Below, piece after piece: positions 47,201 to 56,346 of a DNA stretch of 64,000 nt. The notes under the pieces are model-generated. The model made no database searches, had not been told where the DNA came from, and saw nothing but the letters and a program-made list of their open reading frames with translations. Position 1 is the first letter of the stretch. Each line of letters opens with the position of its first letter. A program made the position numbers and the translations under genes. The DNA comes from Planctobacterium marinum (GTDB lineage: Bacteria; Pseudomonadota; Gammaproteobacteria; Enterobacterales; Alteromonadaceae): contig NZ_JAJEWQ010000003.1 of the NCBI RefSeq assembly GCF_020687805.1, forward strand, positions 1 through 64,000. Reading direction: 5' to 3'.

Positions 47201-47296
47201 TTCCTGAGCCAATACAGCTTGTGGATTCGTCAGACCAAATACCGCCGCCACTGACATGGCAACAAAGCTTGGCCTGAAATATTTTTGTATCTTCAT
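44270..47296 (-). CDS. TonB-dependent outer-membrane receptor, probably for xylo-oligosaccharides
   Basis: 1008 residues from ATG 47296 (GGAG nine bases upstream). Signal peptide ends NPQAVLA; then a TonB-box-like stretch (EVIEVTGIRGSL), plug domain (DIGKFPDTNLAESLQRITGVAIDRQ; VRGWGPEFNMITLNGRQMP) and a large beta-barrel ending in a terminal Phe (FGVRYDF). It belongs to the Caulobacter/Xanthomonas-type sugar receptors that import oligosaccharides with TonB energy. The promoter shares its operator pattern with xylA and xylB, supporting a pentose ligand; this is inference. Confidence 0.92.
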   Translation of the reverse strand: MKIQKYFRPSFVAMSVAAVFGLTNPQAVLAQETVEDDGTEVIEVTGIRGSLIKSMDIKRSSDGVVDAISAEDIGKFPDTNLAESLQRITGVAIDRQNNEGSRVTVRGWGPEFNMITLNGRQMPAANLSGLNVNTDRSFDFANLASESVSGVEVYKTGKAHLTTGGIGSTINIQTHKPFNNPGFMASIGAKAISDDTRVGNDITPEVSGIISNTFNDDKVGISLVASRSERDNYIASGQVTSGWNTSNLSGQQLDNFGNEVYNAGSGSVIFAAPQNYMYVFEDFSRVRTNAQLTLQFAPSDKLKATLDYTYSELEQDVGRQEFSAWFGAGSYADTVFTEVDSNGVVSPLMLNNRDCCDLSYGVGAWGTTNQNDSIGLNLEYEVNDNLVLTLDAHSSEAEAKPKDHRGSNNVVTASTFRRYRTTVDFSQYVPEMQVFLTPTEAPFDAGASGNEAIDPGLIIASGNSFRNGYMKTEIDQVQLNGEYVFDAGIVSKVNFGVSHLTMNNRTAFSLNQGGDWGGMGFTGHTTGGGWNSPAGDGDGNFSDGAFTVADLNDLSGDNIGANGQMVWVDFDQFSSDIAALYAANPTLPGNVFGNCAAGTLCTNPEYANDLRLEEEQLAFYVQANLEFELGDMPSRLIVGVRHEATDVKSESLIPNYTSLSWLTANELILQQNGGVFAEGEGDYSHTLPNLDFSIDLTEDLIGRISVSKTIARPAYDDLQAGAVPASSQARTFDNSTAASGDPNLEPFESDNFDISLEYYYGEGSYAAIGYYKKDVKNFIGTSVVNQVIYPNLVNPASGERFEEAQGAVVNPGNAAQEIRQYYVDQGWVAADGSLTGDLSVYDPLDYTVTIPVNQDDASVDGFEFAAQHIFGESGFGIQANYTTVDGDVTYDNTTIGEDQFALLGLSDTANLVAFYEKDALQIRLAYNWRDKFLNSTTGGNGQQEPAYTESYAQLDLSVSYSVTENLTLAFEGINITEENRRAHARGDDMIIYANEQSARYAFGVRYDF

Positions 47297-47452
47297 CAAT
47301 ATGTTCTCCATCCACTTTCATGCGATTTCAGTTGCAGGTCGGTAACTGACATGTCAGCGGAAACATTTATAAATTTTTTAAGTGTGTTCGTTAACCCGGT
47401 TTAAAAAGAGACGACGTAGCATTGCCGTTGTAAACCAAATGTTAACAATGAC

Positions 47453-47497
47453 AACATAACGCGACCTGACAACAGGATCGATTACGATATTTTTTGC
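47453..47497 (-). promoter_or_regulatory. Predicted XylR-type promoter of the TonB receptor
   Basis: On the minus strand ATATCGTAATCGATC places a TCGTAAT element over the -35 position (47481-47476), with TATGTT (47458-47453) exactly 17 bases further. The layout matches the xylA and xylB promoters. The rest of the 366-base gap 47297-47662 holds no gene that I can see. Confidence 0.55.
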
Positions 47498-47662
47498 TTT
47501 GTTATGTTTTTTCACAAATAGTTAAACACATGAATTTGCTGGGGTAAAAAGCGATTTTCATAACGAAAAAACAAGAGAAATTATTTTCTTTAGTGGTATT
47601 GGGCTATCTCAAAAAAGCACGGCAACACTGCAGGCGTTAACAACCTTGTAACAGGTTCTGAG

Positions 47663-47692
47663 TTAAAAAAAACCAGGTCTTGCCTGGTTTTG
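47663..47692 (-). terminator. Terminator after the oxidoreductase gene
   Basis: AAAACCAGG/CCTGGTTTT stem with a TCTTG loop and a run of eight T on the minus strand, 40 bases after the stop at 47732. It closes the GH26-symporter-oxidoreductase operon. Confidence 0.88.
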
Positions 47693-47731
47693 CTCTTTTA
47701 ATGATGGCGATAATAAACCGCCAGTAACACG

Positions 47732-48694
47732 TCAGAATGCCGCTAATATTTGTTGAATATCCTGCTGAAACAGCAAACTGTCTGCGTGAGTTACCACGGA
47801 TGACTCTTTTTTGTTGTTCAAAATACTATCAACTGTGTGCTGAATCTGATATTCGAAACCACTGCCTGAACGGTTATCAACAAAGCTGTCGATACAATTG
47901 TCCAACTCGTACAATTCCGCGGTAGTCGCCCGCCAGAAATCAGGGATAGCAATATAGCCTTGTGTGCCAACAATGTACGCCCAATTGCGCAATTTACTCT
48001 CAAAGCTGGCGCCCAGTACCGCTGAGCTGGCATCGAAGTCAAACAGCACATTAATTCGCTTATCAGCACCATTGTCAGCGCGTTTACCAACGACACTCAT
48101 CCGCACGGGGTCGCTGCGATGGAACAAGCGATTCAATGCAACCGGATAAATGCCCATTTCAAACGTACATCCCCCTGCCAGCTCTACATTCCATTCGCGC
48201 TTATCTGGACCATATTCTATGGGATAACCAAAATCGGCCTGGATTTGCGTTATTTCTCCAATTCGGCCCTGTTCAACCCAGCGCTGCGCCTGTTTTATGG
48301 CCGGTAAAAACCAGGTCCACATGGCTTCCATTAAAAACAATCCCTTGTCTCTGGCAAGGCTTGTTAAGGTTTCGCACTGCTGTGGTGTTACCACAAAAGG
48401 CTTTTCACAGAGTACGTGTTTTCCCGCTAACAAGGCATCACGGGTTTGTTCAAAGTGCAGGGTATGGGGTGTAGAAATGTAAACGGCGTCGATGTTGGGA
48501 TCGGCGAACAAGGTATCATAACCTTCATAAGCACTGGCAATGTCATGCTTTGCAGCAAACTGCCGGGCATTATTTAGTGAGCGCGCAGCCACTGCAGTAA
48601 TTTTAGCGTGTTCAACCCAGGTCATATCCTGCACAAAGGTGTTGGCAATTCTGCCTGCGCCTACCAAACCCCAGCGTATTGTATTAGTACTCAT
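47732..48694 (-). CDS. Gfo/Idh/MocA-family sugar oxidoreductase
   Basis: 320 residues from ATG 48694, which overlaps the symporter stop (ATGA). Rossmann motif GLVGAGRIA (about 8-16) and the family lysine in HVLCEKPF are present. Related enzymes oxidise pyranoses such as xylose or dihydrodiols with NAD(P)+. The operon position after a sugar symporter and GH26-like protein suggests a xylose- or xylo-oligosaccharide-linked role; the exact reaction is not determined. Confidence 0.85.
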   Translation of the reverse strand: MSTNTIRWGLVGAGRIANTFVQDMTWVEHAKITAVAARSLNNARQFAAKHDIASAYEGYDTLFADPNIDAVYISTPHTLHFEQTRDALLAGKHVLCEKPFVVTPQQCETLTSLARDKGLFLMEAMWTWFLPAIKQAQRWVEQGRIGEITQIQADFGYPIEYGPDKREWNVELAGGCTFEMGIYPVALNRLFHRSDPVRMSVVGKRADNGADKRINVLFDFDASSAVLGASFESKLRNWAYIVGTQGYIAIPDFWRATTAELYELDNCIDSFVDNRSGSGFEYQIQHTVDSILNNKKESSVVTHADSLLFQQDIQQILAAF

Positions 48695-50283
48695 TTGCCT
48701 GTTCCTAATTCCAGTTCCAATTGTTCCAGACTCTTGCCTTTGGTTTCCGGAAATAAACGCCAAACCAACAACAGCCCAACCAATGCAAGCATCCCATAAA
48801 TGATGAACGTCAGCGCAGCCCCGATATTAAGTAACTCCCAGGGGAACATAAATTGTACCGCAAAGCTGGCGATACTATTGATGACCCCCACAAAAGAGAC
48901 GGCCAGCCCTCGTACGTGGTTCGGGAATATTTCAGAAAACATTACCCACATTACCGGCCCCAGTGAAATTGCAAATGAAGCCATAAAGCCCAATATGCCT
49001 GCCAGAATTAGTTTTGCATTCATGCTGGTTGCCAGTTGCAACAGGTCGCTCTGTATTTTGTTGAAATTTTCTGTGCCAATCTGCTCCATAACACGGGCCT
49101 TAAACACCACATCGGAATCAAATTGCCTGTTTTGCAATTGCTTTAGCGGCGCAAGTTGCAGGTTTTGATGCTTGTTTTGCAATATGCTGATGTGGGATTC
49201 ATCCAGGCGGTAACTGGCTTTGTAAAACCCATAACCGCACAACGACATGCTCAGGAATACTCCCGACAAGCCTATTATCAACAGGGGTTTACGGCCCAGT
49301 TTGTCGATCAGTGACATCGCCAGCAAAGTAAAAATAATATTAATAATGCCAATCCAGATAGCCTGCGCAAACGCCGCGTTGGTACCAACACCACTTTGTT
49401 CAAAGATGGTGGGGGCGTAAAACGACACCGCGTTAATGCCCGTTACCTGCTGAGTGATGCCAATAATGACCCCAATTACAACGGCGAATCGCATCTTATT
49501 GCTGAACAGAAATTTGATTCTGTCTGCTAAGCCAGATTGCGTTTTTTCCTGGGTGGTTGATGGCTCAGATCGCATCTCACTGAGCACTGGCGCACATACC
49601 TCATGACTGGCATTGCGGGTTAAGCCCAGCTTTGCCAGTGATAATCTCGCTTCGGTTTCCCTGCCTTTTTGCAATAGCCAGCGAGGACTGCGTGGGATCA
49701 GAAACAGTAACCCAAACCAAATGATGGCCGGAAAGGCTTCAATGCCCAACATCCAGCGCCAGGTGTGCTGCTGAATACCGATCATGGTGCCCCATTCACT
49801 CGCAGACTGAGCCCACTGTAAAATGTAGTAATTGGAAAAATAAGCAACAGAAAAGCCCAACATAATATTCAGTTGATTAATGGACACCATGCGTCCCCGC
49901 TCTTCAGCCCGGCTAATTTCAGCAATGTACATAGGCGCAATCATCAGAGAACAAAACGCCAGACCGCCAATAAATCGCGCAGCGACGAGAAAGTTGTAAC
50001 TGGGTGCAAAGGCGGAAGCCACAGCAGATACTGAATACAAAAAAGCGATAATAATCAAAAAATTGCGCCGCCCTATGGCATCGCATATTATCCCGCCGGT
50101 TAAGGTCGCTATGATGGCGCCCAGCGTTGGTGCTCCCACTACCAGCCCTTGCTGCATCGGGCTAAGCTGAAATTCATTGACGACAAAGTTCAATGTGCCG
50201 GAAATCACGGTGGCATCAAATCCGAAGATAAACCCACCCAATGACGCGATCAGGGTATAAATTAGCACTGGCGATATTTTCAT
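48691..50283 (-). CDS. Sugar:H+ symporter (MFS sugar porter family), probable xylose transporter
   Basis: 530 residues from ATG 50283 (AAGGAT upstream). Twelve helices with sugar-porter signatures: GFDATVISGTL, DAIGRRNFL, RWLLQKGRETEA and PETKGKSLEQLE at the end. A loop insertion of about 75 residues after the ninth helix (KASYRLDESHISILQ...) is seen in related marine transporters. It would bring xylose or a related monosaccharide across the inner membrane. Located 34 bases after the GH26-like gene and overlapping the oxidoreductase gene. Confidence 0.88.
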   Translation of the reverse strand: MKISPVLIYTLIASLGGFIFGFDATVISGTLNFVVNEFQLSPMQQGLVVGAPTLGAIIATLTGGIICDAIGRRNFLIIIAFLYSVSAVASAFAPSYNFLVAARFIGGLAFCSLMIAPMYIAEISRAEERGRMVSINQLNIMLGFSVAYFSNYYILQWAQSASEWGTMIGIQQHTWRWMLGIEAFPAIIWFGLLFLIPRSPRWLLQKGRETEARLSLAKLGLTRNASHEVCAPVLSEMRSEPSTTQEKTQSGLADRIKFLFSNKMRFAVVIGVIIGITQQVTGINAVSFYAPTIFEQSGVGTNAAFAQAIWIGIINIIFTLLAMSLIDKLGRKPLLIIGLSGVFLSMSLCGYGFYKASYRLDESHISILQNKHQNLQLAPLKQLQNRQFDSDVVFKARVMEQIGTENFNKIQSDLLQLATSMNAKLILAGILGFMASFAISLGPVMWVMFSEIFPNHVRGLAVSFVGVINSIASFAVQFMFPWELLNIGAALTFIIYGMLALVGLLLVWRLFPETKGKSLEQLELELGTGK

Positions 50284-50317
50284 TTTTATCCTTTGCGTAA
50301 GCCCACTATCAGCGGCA

Positions 50318-51508
50318 TTAGTAAGCACCGGTTTGGATCCACAGCGCGTCATTGTTAACCTGCTCTAACCACTGAGCTTTGATAAAGGGATGGCCTTGTA
50401 CTCTGCTGTCACCCCAATTACCTTCCGGGCACTGGGGATCAGGGGGGCTGGTATCAGGCGCACAATACCAGCGGGACTGACTTTCCCAATGGGTATTGAT
50501 GTAAGCTACAGCGCGAATTACATCCCGGTTGTCATATATAAAATCAAAAAAGCGTTGATACCAGTCCTGCCAAATCTGTTCCGCGGGTAAAGGAGTTTGG
50601 GTATTTAATGCGATAAAACTCTGAGTTTGTTTTTCTGTGCGGTATGACTGTGGCGCGGCTTCAGAAATCATCAAGGGGATCTGTTTCGCGCGGGCAAAAT
50701 CCACATATAACTGTTGCGCCTCAACCGGATGAATTGTCAGCTCAAAGTTAAAACGGCTGTCATCGCGATAAAATGAGGAGATACTGATCCAGTCCACTAC
50801 ATCATCACCCGGGTACCATTTTGCGATGTGCTGTGGATCGTTGTGATCATACAAATGGGTACGGTCACCCGCAAATTGCGGTGCTGGCCAGGCAGCCGAC
50901 TGCCATACCATGGCAACATTATCAGCCGCTTTCATTGCTTGCGCGATATGACGAAAGGCCGCTTTATAGGTTTCTGGCTCATAACAATTCCACATGCCGT
51001 CGAATTCATACCCGGCCCGCAACAGCACTTTTCGGGGCGCAATGGATTGCAGATAGTTCACCAGGGTTTGCAGTGACTTATCATAATGACCGGCAGCGAT
51101 ATTGGCGCTGTGATCCTCGTCATTGCAATCATCAAACGCCAGCCCTATGGCCAAAACGGCATCGGGAGCAGCCTGCAAGGTATCCCCAAAATTAACATCA
51201 CCTGAGTTCCAGTTTCCGGTGGAGAAAACCCCGTGAAGTGTTTGCTTAGGGTCCGGTGATTTAAGCATGGTGTAGAGTGTCACGCCTTCCAGATTATCTT
51301 GTGGCACGGCACGCTGATAGTCGGCAATGGTTTCGCTGTCCTGACCTATGATCATCAGGGTTTTACCCTCTGGCGGTGTAAACTTGCCCGTGATGATGGG
51401 CTTAGCCGGGTCCGATGTTGCTGACGCAGGTTCGCCGGAGCAACCGCCCGAAACCAGCATTAAACAGGACAATATTAAGATACAATGGGTTTTTGGAAAC
51501 CATTTCAT
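50318..51508 (-). CDS. Exported GH26-like glycoside hydrolase
   Basis: 396 residues. A hydrophobic signal ends VSGGC, so it may be a lipoprotein (Cys23), though the lipobox is weak. The fold cues match GH26: acid/base candidate E168 in LLRAGYEFDGMW and nucleophile candidate E283 in PLMISEAAPQ, with VVDWISISSFYRDD between. GH26 contains beta-mannanases and beta-1,3-xylanases. Beside xylosidase and xylose genes a xylan-type substrate is more likely than mannan, but the sequence alone does not decide. First gene of the operon with the symporter and oxidoreductase; divergent from GH43 (178 bases between). Confidence 0.75.
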   Translation of the reverse strand: MKWFPKTHCILILSCLMLVSGGCSGEPASATSDPAKPIITGKFTPPEGKTLMIIGQDSETIADYQRAVPQDNLEGVTLYTMLKSPDPKQTLHGVFSTGNWNSGDVNFGDTLQAAPDAVLAIGLAFDDCNDEDHSANIAAGHYDKSLQTLVNYLQSIAPRKVLLRAGYEFDGMWNCYEPETYKAAFRHIAQAMKAADNVAMVWQSAAWPAPQFAGDRTHLYDHNDPQHIAKWYPGDDVVDWISISSFYRDDSRFNFELTIHPVEAQQLYVDFARAKQIPLMISEAAPQSYRTEKQTQSFIALNTQTPLPAEQIWQDWYQRFFDFIYDNRDVIRAVAYINTHWESQSRWYCAPDTSPPDPQCPEGNWGDSRVQGHPFIKAQWLEQVNNDALWIQTGAY

Positions 51509-51686
51509 ACTGCGTACTCATTTGTTGTGTTTTTGTTGTTTTAACCCGAACTGTCGACACTATCCAGTGGCAATTCGCGGATAATTAAAAATGGTTATAG
51601 TATTGATTAATATGATAATTGAGAGGCGGCGCCAAATTACCCACTCTTCCGGAAACCCTTTTATCTGAAAGAGAACATTGCAGAGC

Positions 51687-53303
51687 ATGACAGTGATTAA
51701 CAATCCCATTTTACCCGGTTTTCACCCGGACCCTTCGATACTGAGAGTCAAAGACGACTATTATATTGCCACATCCACATTTGAATGGTATCCGGGCGTG
51801 TGCATCTACCATTCTAACGATTTAGTTAACTGGCAACTGGTGGCATTACCCCTGAACCGCTTGTCGCAACTGGACATGCGAGGTAACCCGGACTCCTGTG
51901 GTGTCTGGGCGCCCTGCCTGAGCTATAAAAACGGCCTGTTTTATCTGGCATTCACCGATGTAAAGCGCTTTGCCGGTGATTTCAAGGACACCCACAATTA
52001 CCTGGTGACCAGCCCCTCCATCTGTGGCGAATGGTCTGAACCGGTATATTTGAATTCCAGCGGGTTTGATCCGTCGTTTTTCCATGACGACGACGGCAAA
52101 AGCTATTATCTGAATATGCTATGGAACCACCTGCCGGCTGCGGGTCGCAATAACTTTTCTCCCGCTAAATATTTCGGCGGTATTGTGATGCAGGAATTCA
52201 ATACGCACACCCAGCAACTGACCGGTGAATCAAAGTTAATCTATTCCGGTTCACCCATTGGCCTGTCAGAAGGACCACATCTCTACAAACGCGATGGCTA
52301 TTATTATTGCTGTGTCGCCGAGGGTGGCACCGGTATCCATCACGCCTCCACCTTCGCCCGCAGTAAAAAACTCTGGGGGCCATATGAAACCGATCCGCAA
52401 GGCCCGATGGTAACCAGCCATTATGCGCCACAAGCGTCACTCAAACGCGCCGGACATGGCGATTTAGTCGAGTCAGCGTCCGGAGACTGGTACTTTGTGC
52501 ATTTGTGTAGTCGTCCATTGCCCTATCGGGGTCGTTCAGTTATGGGCAGAGAAACCGCAATCCAGCCGGTGCGATGGTCAGAGGATGGCTGGCCAAGATT
52601 AACAAGTGGTGGCCAGCACCCCGACAAGCAGGTGACTGTCGCCAGTTCTGCAAAACCCCGGACTCATCGTGATCAACGCATCGAGTTTAATGGCGCGCCA
52701 TTACCTCTTAATCTGCAGTCACTACGCTATCCCTTGCCAGAAAACGTAGCAACACAAGCCGAGCGACAGGGCTATCTGCGTCTGTACGGCAAAGAGTCCC
52801 TGGGCTCCTGGTTTGAACAAAGCTTATTAGCCAGAAGACAGCAGGCTTTTTGTTTTAGTGCGCAAACGCAATTGGATTTTGCCCCTTCGTCTAAACAGCA
52901 CATGGCGGGTCTGGTGTGTTACTACAACAGCAAGAAATACTTTTATCTGCATATAACCCACGACGAAAAGCTGGGCCGGGTGTTGGACGTTGCAATGTGC
53001 TGCAACAACTGGCACAGCCAGTATCCACTGGCGTCGCCAATTCAATTACCAGAATCCGGTGAAGTTACCCTAAAAGCCGATGTGGTCTACGACCGCCTGG
53101 TTTTCAGCTATGCTACCGGTGATAAATTCACCGAGCTGCCACTGGAACTGGACTACAGCGTGCTGTGTGACGAAGTGGGTGACGGTGGCGCAGACGCCAA
53201 CTTTACCGGTGCCTTTGTAGGGATAGGTTGTCAGGATCTGGACAATCAAACCCGGTACGCCGATTTTGCCTGGTTTGATTACAAGGAGCACCCGCCTGCA
53301 TAG
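51687..53303 (+). CDS. GH43 beta-xylosidase
   Basis: 538 residues from ATG 51687 (a TTG at 51678 would add three). No signal peptide, so cytoplasmic. The five-bladed propeller residues are in place: general base D15 (PGFHPDPS), pKa-modulating D128 (SSGFDPSFFHDDDG) and acid E195 (SEGPHLYKRDG), followed by the C-terminal beta-sandwich of the xylosidase subfamily. It releases xylose from imported xylo-oligosaccharides. Divergent from the GH26 operon; a bidirectional terminator follows. Confidence 0.92.
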   Translation: MTVINNPILPGFHPDPSILRVKDDYYIATSTFEWYPGVCIYHSNDLVNWQLVALPLNRLSQLDMRGNPDSCGVWAPCLSYKNGLFYLAFTDVKRFAGDFKDTHNYLVTSPSICGEWSEPVYLNSSGFDPSFFHDDDGKSYYLNMLWNHLPAAGRNNFSPAKYFGGIVMQEFNTHTQQLTGESKLIYSGSPIGLSEGPHLYKRDGYYYCCVAEGGTGIHHASTFARSKKLWGPYETDPQGPMVTSHYAPQASLKRAGHGDLVESASGDWYFVHLCSRPLPYRGRSVMGRETAIQPVRWSEDGWPRLTSGGQHPDKQVTVASSAKPRTHRDQRIEFNGAPLPLNLQSLRYPLPENVATQAERQGYLRLYGKESLGSWFEQSLLARRQQAFCFSAQTQLDFAPSSKQHMAGLVCYYNSKKYFYLHITHDEKLGRVLDVAMCCNNWHSQYPLASPIQLPESGEVTLKADVVYDRLVFSYATGDKFTELPLELDYSVLCDEVGDGGADANFTGAFVGIGCQDLDNQTRYADFAWFDYKEHPPA

Positions 53304-53317
53304 CTGGTGCCAACCGC

Positions 53318-53345
53318 AAAAAGCCTGTCGATGACAGGCTTTTTT
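53318..53345. terminator. Bidirectional terminator between GH43 and xylA
   Basis: AAAAAGCCTGTC/GACAGGCTTTTT around a GAT loop, with T-runs on both strands, in the 68-base gap between the two convergent genes. Confidence 0.92.
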
Positions 53346-53371
53346 ATGGGTTTCAAGGGTGACGGAAATTG

Positions 53372-54691
53372 TCAGGGGTATAAAACGCCGTTGACATGGT
53401 TTTCCAGCAACTCCTGCTGACCACTTTGATGTTTTGGCTCAAGGGCTTTATCCGCTACCAATTTTCGCAAAGCGGCAATGGATTGATTACCCGACATGAT
53501 TTGTTTCCCTAAATCACCGCTCCAGCCCGCATAACGACGGGAAACAGCCTGTGCCAGAAAGTCGCTCTCGATCATTACCGCCGCCTTTTTCAGTGCGATC
53601 GCAATGGTATCCATGCCACCGATATGACCATAAAACAAATCATTCGGATCGGTGCTTTGTCGACGCAACTTGGTATCAAACATCATTCCACCTGTGGTAA
53701 AGCCGCCGGATTTTAGGATCTCATACATGATCAGCGTCATTTCTTCCACACTGTTGGGAAATTGATCCGTGTCCCAGCCCAACTGAGGGTCGCCACGGTT
53801 GGCATCAATACTGCCAAACAAACCCAGCGAAAACGCTGTTGCAATTTCATGCTGAAAAGAATGGCCGGCCAGGGTCGCATGGTTTGCTTCGATATTCACC
53901 TTGAATTCTTTTTCCAGGCCAAATTGCTTGAGAAAGCCATATACAGTCGCCGTATCATAATCATACTGATGTTTGGTAGGCTCCTGAGGTTTTGGCTCTA
54001 TTAACAAAGTACCTTTAAAGCCAATCTTTTCCTTGTGTTCTACCACCATCTGCATAAACCGGCCCAACTGCTCCCGCTCCTGACGTAAGTCGGTATTGAG
54101 TAGCGTTTCGTATCCTTCCCGGCCTCCCCAAAGAACATAGTTCGCCCCGCCTAAACGATGGGTGGCCTCCATAGCATTGCACACCTGACCGGCGGCATAA
54201 GCAAAAATCTCAGGGTCAGGGTTTGATGCAGCGCCTGCTGCAAAGCGCGGATTACTGAAGACATTGGCTGTACCCCACAGGAGTTTCAGGCCCGTTTCTT
54301 CTTGTTTTTGCGCCAGTACCTCTGTCATTTCCGCAAAATTGCGTTGATATTCAGCAAAGCTGTCGCCTTCCGGACTTACGTCAATATCGTGAAAGGTATA
54401 ATAATTAACGCCTAATTTTTTAAAAAACTCGAAAGCGACATCAGCTTTTTGTCTGGCTCGCTGCATTGGCTCTCCTGCCTGTAGCCAGGGTCGACCAAAG
54501 GTTCCCTGGCCAAACACATCGGCACCATCCCAGCAGAAGTTGTGCCAGTAGCATGCCGCAAACCGCAAATGCTCGGCCATGGTTTTACCCAGAACCACTT
54601 CATTTGCGTCATAGTGCTTATAGGCTAATGGGTTGCTACTCTGTGGACCTTCGTACTTGATAGCATCCACATTTTCAAAATACTGCGACAT
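53372..54691 (-). CDS. xylA: Xylose isomerase
   Basis: 439 residues from ATG 54691, the same length as E. coli XylA (440); an extension to 54757 is unlikely. Active-site signatures: [10 protein letters not shown] (catalytic His and Asp), [16 protein letters not shown] and [17 protein letters not shown] (metal-binding Glu/His), [17 protein letters not shown] (metal site). Converts D-xylose to D-xylulose in the cytoplasm. It has its own XylR-type promoter 117 bases downstream of xylB. Confidence 0.97.
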   Translation of the reverse strand: MSQYFENVDAIKYEGPQSSNPLAYKHYDANEVVLGKTMAEHLRFAACYWHNFCWDGADVFGQGTFGRPWLQAGEPMQRARQKADVAFEFFKKLGVNYYTFHDIDVSPEGDSFAEYQRNFAEMTEVLAQKQEETGLKLLWGTANVFSNPRFAAGAASNPDPEIFAYAAGQVCNAMEATHRLGGANYVLWGGREGYETLLNTDLRQEREQLGRFMQMVVEHKEKIGFKGTLLIEPKPQEPTKHQYDYDTATVYGFLKQFGLEKEFKVNIEANHATLAGHSFQHEIATAFSLGLFGSIDANRGDPQLGWDTDQFPNSVEEMTLIMYEILKSGGFTTGGMMFDTKLRRQSTDPNDLFYGHIGGMDTIAIALKKAAVMIESDFLAQAVSRRYAGWSGDLGKQIMSGNQSIAALRKLVADKALEPKHQSGQQELLENHVNGVLYP

Positions 54692-54728
54692 GACTTTTCC
54701 TCTTTTTATCTCGCGTTTTCGTCCTTGG

Positions 54729-54771
54729 ATAATGGAAGTAAAGCGACACGGCCTCAATTACGATTTTTCCA
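54729..54771 (-). promoter_or_regulatory. Predicted XylR-activated promoter of xylA
   Basis: On the minus strand AATCGTAATTGAGG overlaps the -35 (TTGAGG, 54757-54752); CATTAT (54734-54729) follows after exactly 17 bases, giving a leader of about 31 bases. The poor core hexamers and the overlapping upstream element fit activator-dependent control. Confidence 0.65.
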
Positions 54772-54808
54772 TTCCTGTTTGAGCTTTTTGGGTAGCAAGC
54801 AGAGTGAA

Positions 54809-56263
54809 TCAAAATAAGTCTTTAACCCTGTGATAAATCTGCTGATAGCGAATAAAGCGCTCAGCAAACAATTGACTGCGGGCCGCATCGGGTTGATGGG
54901 TTGCAACCAGTGGCGGAACCGGGCAGATTTGGCGAATATCGGTGCCGGGTTTATGCCCTAACAACGCCAGTCTCGCGGCGCCAAGCGCGGGGCCAACTTC
55001 GCCACCACTGCGACATTCCAGCGTCAGGTTTAACACGTCTGACAGCATTTGCCGCCAGTACCCACTTTTACTACCACCGCCAATCAGGGTAATGGAACCG
55101 GGTTTCTGCGTCGCCTGATGCAGCGCCTGTGCCCCTTCTTTTAACGCAAAACTCACACCCTCCAGAACTGCGTAAAGCAAATGTGTGCGATGAGTTTCAT
55201 GGGTTAGTCCAAAGAACATGCCTCGGGCATTGGGATCGTTATGTGGAGTGCGCTCGCCCGATAAATAGGGAATAAAAACAGGACACTGCTCTGTATTGAT
55301 TTCGCTGTTTTCTAACTCTGCCAGCAGGGTATCCAGAGGGGCTTTGGCAATGGCATCGGCAAACCACTGCAAACAACTGGCCGCGCTCAGTACTACCGAC
55401 ATTAAGTGCCAGGTATCAGGTAAAGCGTGACAAAAACTGTGCACCGCTGAATCAGGATTGCTGGTAAAGCGCTCGCTCACCGCAAAATAAACGCCTGACG
55501 TTCCCAACGACAACATGGCCTGGCCGCTGTGAATTACCCCAACGCCGATAGCGCCTGCGGCATTGTCTCCGGCACCCGCCACCACCGGCACCGACTTCAT
55601 TCCCCATTGTTGCGCAACGTCATCAGACAAATATCCGGTTATTTCCGACCCTTCAAACAAGGCTGGCATGTGATTTTTATTCAGCCCACAAGCTCTTAGC
55701 ATTTCGGGCGCCCAGTCCCGTTTAGCCACATCCAGCCAGGCGGTTCCGGCCGCATCAGACATATCAGTTGCAAAATCACCACACATTCGGAAGCGCAAAT
55801 AATCTTTGGGTAACAGAATCTTGTCGATGCGGGTAAAGTTTGCCGGTTCGTTTTGCATCAACCACAATACTTTCGGCGCAGTAAACCCTGGCATAACGAT
55901 ATTACCGGTTATTGCTCGGGCTTCAGTGATTTCTTGTTCAATCTGGCGGCACTGCTCAGCACAACGTCCATCGTTCCACAAGATTGCAGGCCGAATAACA
56001 CTCCCCGCACTATCCAGAAACGTAGCGCCATGCATTTGCCCTGACAAGCCGATAGCGGCAACCCCGGAAAGATCACCTGCACCAGCCAGTTGCTGCATAC
56101 AATCCTGCAATGCCCGCCACCAGGCTTCCGGGTCTTGTTCTGACCACAGCGGCCTGGGACGACTCACCGTCAACTCGCTGCTGGCAGTTGCGGCTATCTC
56201 GCCATCGCCGGTCATCAAAATCACTTTGATACCGGAAGTACCTAAATCTATGCCTATATACAT
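54809..56263 (-). CDS. xylB: Xylulokinase
   Basis: 484 residues, the same length as E. coli XylB. FGGY kinase features: N-terminal GIDLGTSGIKVIL, SGQMHGATFLD, ILWNDGR, and the C-terminal ATP site (GVSFALKEGAQAL ... GGGSKSGYWRQMLSDVLN). Phosphorylates D-xylulose to enter the pentose phosphate pathway. Upstream of xylA, in the same direction. Confidence 0.96.
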   Translation of the reverse strand: MYIGIDLGTSGIKVILMTGDGEIAATASSELTVSRPRPLWSEQDPEAWWRALQDCMQQLAGAGDLSGVAAIGLSGQMHGATFLDSAGSVIRPAILWNDGRCAEQCRQIEQEITEARAITGNIVMPGFTAPKVLWLMQNEPANFTRIDKILLPKDYLRFRMCGDFATDMSDAAGTAWLDVAKRDWAPEMLRACGLNKNHMPALFEGSEITGYLSDDVAQQWGMKSVPVVAGAGDNAAGAIGVGVIHSGQAMLSLGTSGVYFAVSERFTSNPDSAVHSFCHALPDTWHLMSVVLSAASCLQWFADAIAKAPLDTLLAELENSEINTEQCPVFIPYLSGERTPHNDPNARGMFFGLTHETHRTHLLYAVLEGVSFALKEGAQALHQATQKPGSITLIGGGSKSGYWRQMLSDVLNLTLECRSGGEVGPALGAARLALLGHKPGTDIRQICPVPPLVATHQPDAARSQLFAERFIRYQQIYHRVKDLF

Positions 56264-56303
56264 TCGCCTTCGACCATCTTTTTAACTAGCAATATTTGTT
56301 CAC

Positions 56304-56346
56304 ATAGTGACGAGCAGAACGGCGCCCGACAATTACGAAATTTCAT
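56304..56346 (-). promoter_or_regulatory. Predicted XylR-activated promoter of xylB
   Basis: On the minus strand TTTCGTAATTGTCG overlaps the -35 (TTGTCG, 56332-56327); CACTAT (56309-56304) lies 17 bases on, with a leader of about 34 bases. The arrangement is nearly identical to that of xylA. A second half-match (AATTACAA, 56373-56380) lies 42 bases upstream. The divergent xylR promoter must be in the same 241-base gap but is not clear. Confidence 0.65.

Noticed and set aside
51509-51686. XylR-type site between the GH26-like and GH43 genes
   Set aside because: Only short partial matches (AATTAC at 51635) occur, and neither has a -10 element at the 17-base spacing seen in the other three promoters.
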